Below are positions 9,056 through 11,506 of a stretch of DNA of 11,506 nucleotides, piece by piece (position 1 is the first letter of the stretch; every line of letters begins with the position of its first letter). The stretch comes from Pleurotus djamor (taxonomy: Eukaryota; Basidiomycota; Agaricomycetes; Agaricales; Pleurotaceae): assembly GCA_029747585.1 (NCBI GenBank), contig JAPEVF010001285.1, positions 1-11,506 on the forward strand, written 5' to 3'. Position numbers and translations under genes: made by a program. A model generated the notes under the pieces. That model was given only the letters and a program-made list of their open reading frames with translations. It was not told the DNA's origin and made no database searches.

Positions 9056-9517
9056 TGAAGAAGGCGGGGTGAAGCCAAGGGCGACGTGCCTACCGCCTGC
9101 CAAGTTAAGCTCGGGCGGCAGTTGAAAATGGGAAGGACTTGGATTGGCTATAATACTATGGACTGTGATGTGTTGCGTGTGGGGGCGTACGAGACAGGAC
9201 GATTGCAGAGGAACAGTGATACGAGAAAGGGGAGAAAGAGTGTGTGTAGCATTGTGCAACGATGAGTTGTGTAATAGTTGTATATTACGGAGAAGGGGAA
9301 GTGTGATAGACTGCGGAAAAGGTTGACCCAAAGGAAAAAAGAAACAGGAACTTGAAGAAATATTTGTTGTTGTAAATGACCAAAAGATGGTGGGGTGCAG
9401 TGGTCGACGACAGAGTGTGCAGTGGTGAAACGTAAACGGTAGGTAGTGTGTAGAGGACTCGAAACCTTACGCTACGGTCCCCGAAACTATCTTACCAAAA
9501 CGAAAGGATGGGGTGCG
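9056..9517. promoter_or_regulatory. Leader and promoter of F-box gene 3, and 3' end of the MUB1-like gene
   Basis: No gene is seen in this 462-nt gap. Read on the minus strand, 9331-9060 is rich in pyrimidines, as fungal leaders and promoters often are. A CCAAT (ATTGG on plus, 9143-9147) and a TATTATA (9149-9155) lie about 90-100 nt before the ATG. A 34-codon upstream ORF with hydrophobic residues runs from 9252 to 9148 on the minus strand; it matters only if transcription starts upstream of it. The 10-mer GTGCAGTGGT is present twice (9395-9404 and 9417-9426). Confidence 0.35.
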
Positions 9518-11506
9518 TTATCCAATAACCATATCTTGGTCGGAGGAATCAACCTGGTGTCGCCTCCGTCGTGTGTCTTCCATGGGTGTCCGTTGGCTTC
9601 TTGCTGTCGGTGAAGACTCAGCGGTGGAAGTCTCGGTCGAATAATGAGGTATCATCAGAGGATCAGCGGTTGGGTGTCCAGAGTGTCGGCGGCGAGGAGG
9701 GGGGATAGGACTTGATGTTGTAGATCCACTAGCTGGATGGGTGTACGACTCCGAAGGACTCCCGGCGGCTTGCTGGTCCATGATTTGAGCACGAAGGTGC
9801 TCTGGTCGGGCCCTCAGCGTGCTTCGTGGCGAAGGATTCGATCGTCCAGAATTAGAGTACAACGCAAGTACATCTGCTAGCTGGCGAGAATCGTACTCAG
9901 TAGCACTTAATTGTTCACGTTGAGGTGGATGTCTGCGACCTTCACGAACATCACGATGATCAGCAGTAGTAGAGGTAGAAGTATCGCCGGCATGATAGCG
10001 AAATCCAAGAGCAACTTGAGTATCCTCCGCAGGCCGTCTTGTACGTGATGCGGTTGGCGTGGGGCCGATGGTGGTGGGACTGGTGGGGAGGGAGGCACTG
10101 AACATGGTATGGAGGAGAGCGCCAGTGGCGTCGGCCGTAGCCGTGTTTATTGGAGGAACAAATCGACTGGTGCCAACGTGAAGTCCAGCAAAAGCAAGTC
10201 CCTCCTCAGCACGATCGTTGGTGTTTGGCACGACAGGACGCGTACGGGGCTCAACCAGCGCCATAACCCTCTGCCGTGTACCTGCCCTGATGGTTCCACC
10301 AGTCGTGAGGTTGTGTGTTCCATTGTGCGGGCGAGCGGCAACTGGATCGTCCCCTGAAGCTGCGGGGAGTTCGACTTCGGCATCAGCCTCAGGCGCTGAG
10401 TTGGCGGCAGCAGCATTACGACTACTGGATTCATGTGAATGAAGGCCTTCATCGTCCCCATCCTTCGCACTACACCAGAACCGATGGCCCTCGCTCCATG
10501 CCGTGCTCTGGCAATCCTTCCCACAGTATTTCGCCTTTCGACAACGTCTGCACTTGGCAAATTCCCGAGGGTAAGACTCCCAACGACCGCATAACACTAG
10601 GAGCAAAGGGAGAGATTAGTCAGCAACGAATATCAGCCGAGGGAAATCCAAACGCACTATTTGCACATTGCCGGATGCCGCCGCGGCTCTCGTCCTTCCT
10701 GCAAGCATTACGCATGATAACCCCGGCCCAGTACTGAATCTCAGGAGGGAGCTTCGGCGGCGCATTGAATAGGTCATTCTCGCTTGCACTAGGTCGGAAA
10801 GTAAACCTTTCCACCAGAGAGAAGACATTGGTTTGACGGACAAGAGGAGGGGTCGTCGCGGGTGCAGCGGGGTATGTTTTGTACGAAGCCGAGGAGGATG
10901 ATGCACCATTAGGGGAACTCGAGGAACCTGAGGCGCCAGTTGTGAAAGAACCATACGTTGATGATGGCGAGGCACGCTCTTTCTCTTTACCTCTACCAAA
11001 GGTCCGCAAAAACGTGTCTTTCATTGAAGCAGCAGGAGCTTTAGCCCCATTCCGGGAACTCTCAGACTCCTGCACTCCACCAGGGTAGTTTCGTCCAGGT
11101 AGGTGCGCGCTAGCCGGATGAAAGGATACTCTTGGCTTATAGAAGGCCTGGCGAACATGTGGGTACTTGCTCAAGTACGCCAGCAGCTGAAGACTGAGAA
11201 GCACGTCCTCGTCACGATAAGGGCCAGCGTCCGATTCCCTATGATGATGAGAGGGGGATCCTCGGGTACTGTGGCCGATGGGGGTGGTATTAGGGATTGC
11301 GTTAGGCATTAACCTTTCATGATCCATTAAGCGAGCAGGACCTGGCGTCCTCCTCGGTAGCTGGCCTTGACCAGTTCGGGCATCGGAAGGGACAGCCGGA
11401 AGGTTAACCAACCCGGCGCGAGGCGTGATATCGGGCGCATTGGCACCTGGGATTAGCAGATGTCCCCTTTCGTCCACCCGAGGCCCCAAGTCCAATGTCC
11501 AGATCC
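9518..11506 (-). CDS. MUB1: MUB1/samB-type MYND zinc-finger protein, 5' end cut by the window
   Basis: Minus-strand exons run from the window edge (first full codon 11504) to 10658 and from 10596 to 9518, joined by a 61-nt intron (10657-10597, GTGCGT...CCTAG). Together they give 641 residues and a TAA stop. Visible residues about 100-125 (SLQLLAYLSKYPHVRQAFYK) and the stretch leading into the finger (EIQYWAGVIMRNACRKDESR) are typical of the MUB1/samB family. The MYND finger has ligands C280, C285, C298, C301, C307, C311, H320 and C324, so all eight positions for two zinc ions are filled. In yeast, Mub1 works with the ubiquitin ligase Ubr2 and Rad6 in degrading Rpn4; in Aspergillus, SamB affects growth and septation. 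A serine-rich linker lies before the finger and an approximately 310-residue Ser/Thr/Pro/Arg-rich tail, probably disordered, follows it. The N-terminal part of the family protein lies outside the window. Family assignment is strong. Confidence 0.92.

Noticed and set aside
9148..9252. 34-codon upstream ORF with signal-peptide-like composition, minus strand
   Set aside because: It overlaps the likely core promoter of F-box gene 3, so it may not be in the transcript; the hydrophobic look follows from the pyrimidine-rich sequence.
9056..9331. N-terminal extension of F-box protein 3 by 92 codons
   Set aside because: The frame is open but has no ATG before 9055; it begins with TTG and covers a pyrimidine-rich stretch with CCAAT and TATA-like sequences, which fits a leader or promoter better.
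9907..10098. Small minus-strand ORF with a hydrophobic stretch
   Set aside because: It lies wholly in another frame of the MUB1-like exon and has no sign of its own expression.
10879..11312. Plus-strand ORFs opposite the MUB1-like gene
   Set aside because: They are antisense shadows of a well-supported conserved exon.

Overview
The window looks like a stretch of fungal nuclear genome, most likely from a basidiomycete (Agaricomycetes). Five genes can be built, and almost all of their introns are 52-68 nt long with GTGAGT, GTAAGT or GTGCGT donors and TAG/CAG acceptors. The protein families (SNG1/DUF3533, F-box/LRR-like, MUB1/samB MYND finger) are typical of fungi. One N at 2739 marks the sequence as draft quality. 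I cannot assign a genus; the style of the F-box paralogs would fit a Cantharellales or other Agaricomycete genome, but that is a guess.

Layout. 1-2396: about 2.4 kb without a gene I can support; some broken minus-strand reading frames at 1459-1865 may be remains of a gene. 2459-4354 (+): a complete ten-exon gene for an SNG1-like membrane protein (449 aa). 4827-6089 (+), 6479-7670 (+) and 7851-9055 (-): three related F-box proteins in a row. The first two point the same way and the third faces them tail to tail. The middle one carries an apparent single frameshift. 9518-11506 (-): the C-terminal 641 residues of a MUB1/samB-type MYND zinc-finger protein, whose 5' end lies beyond the window.

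How they relate. The three F-box genes share an N-terminal F-box, central blocks (FxLTHxxW, DxxFxxFLxxQ, a GRxV block) and a C-terminal PWWxxC motif. They also share a phase-0 intron at the same place, so they form a local, duplicated family. F-box proteins normally present substrates to SCF ubiquitin ligases, and MUB1 is the partner of the Ubr2 ubiquitin ligase in yeast. Two ubiquitin-linked families are therefore neighbours, but nothing in the sequence shows that they act together, and chance adjacency is the default reading. SNG1-like proteins act at the plasma membrane and have no evident link to either.

No mobile element, CRISPR array, rRNA or tRNA gene was recognised. The most unusual features are the F-box family with its tiny terminal exons (2-3 codons plus stop), the intron-like segments in the leader of the second F-box gene, and a zinc finger split by an intron in the MUB1 gene.
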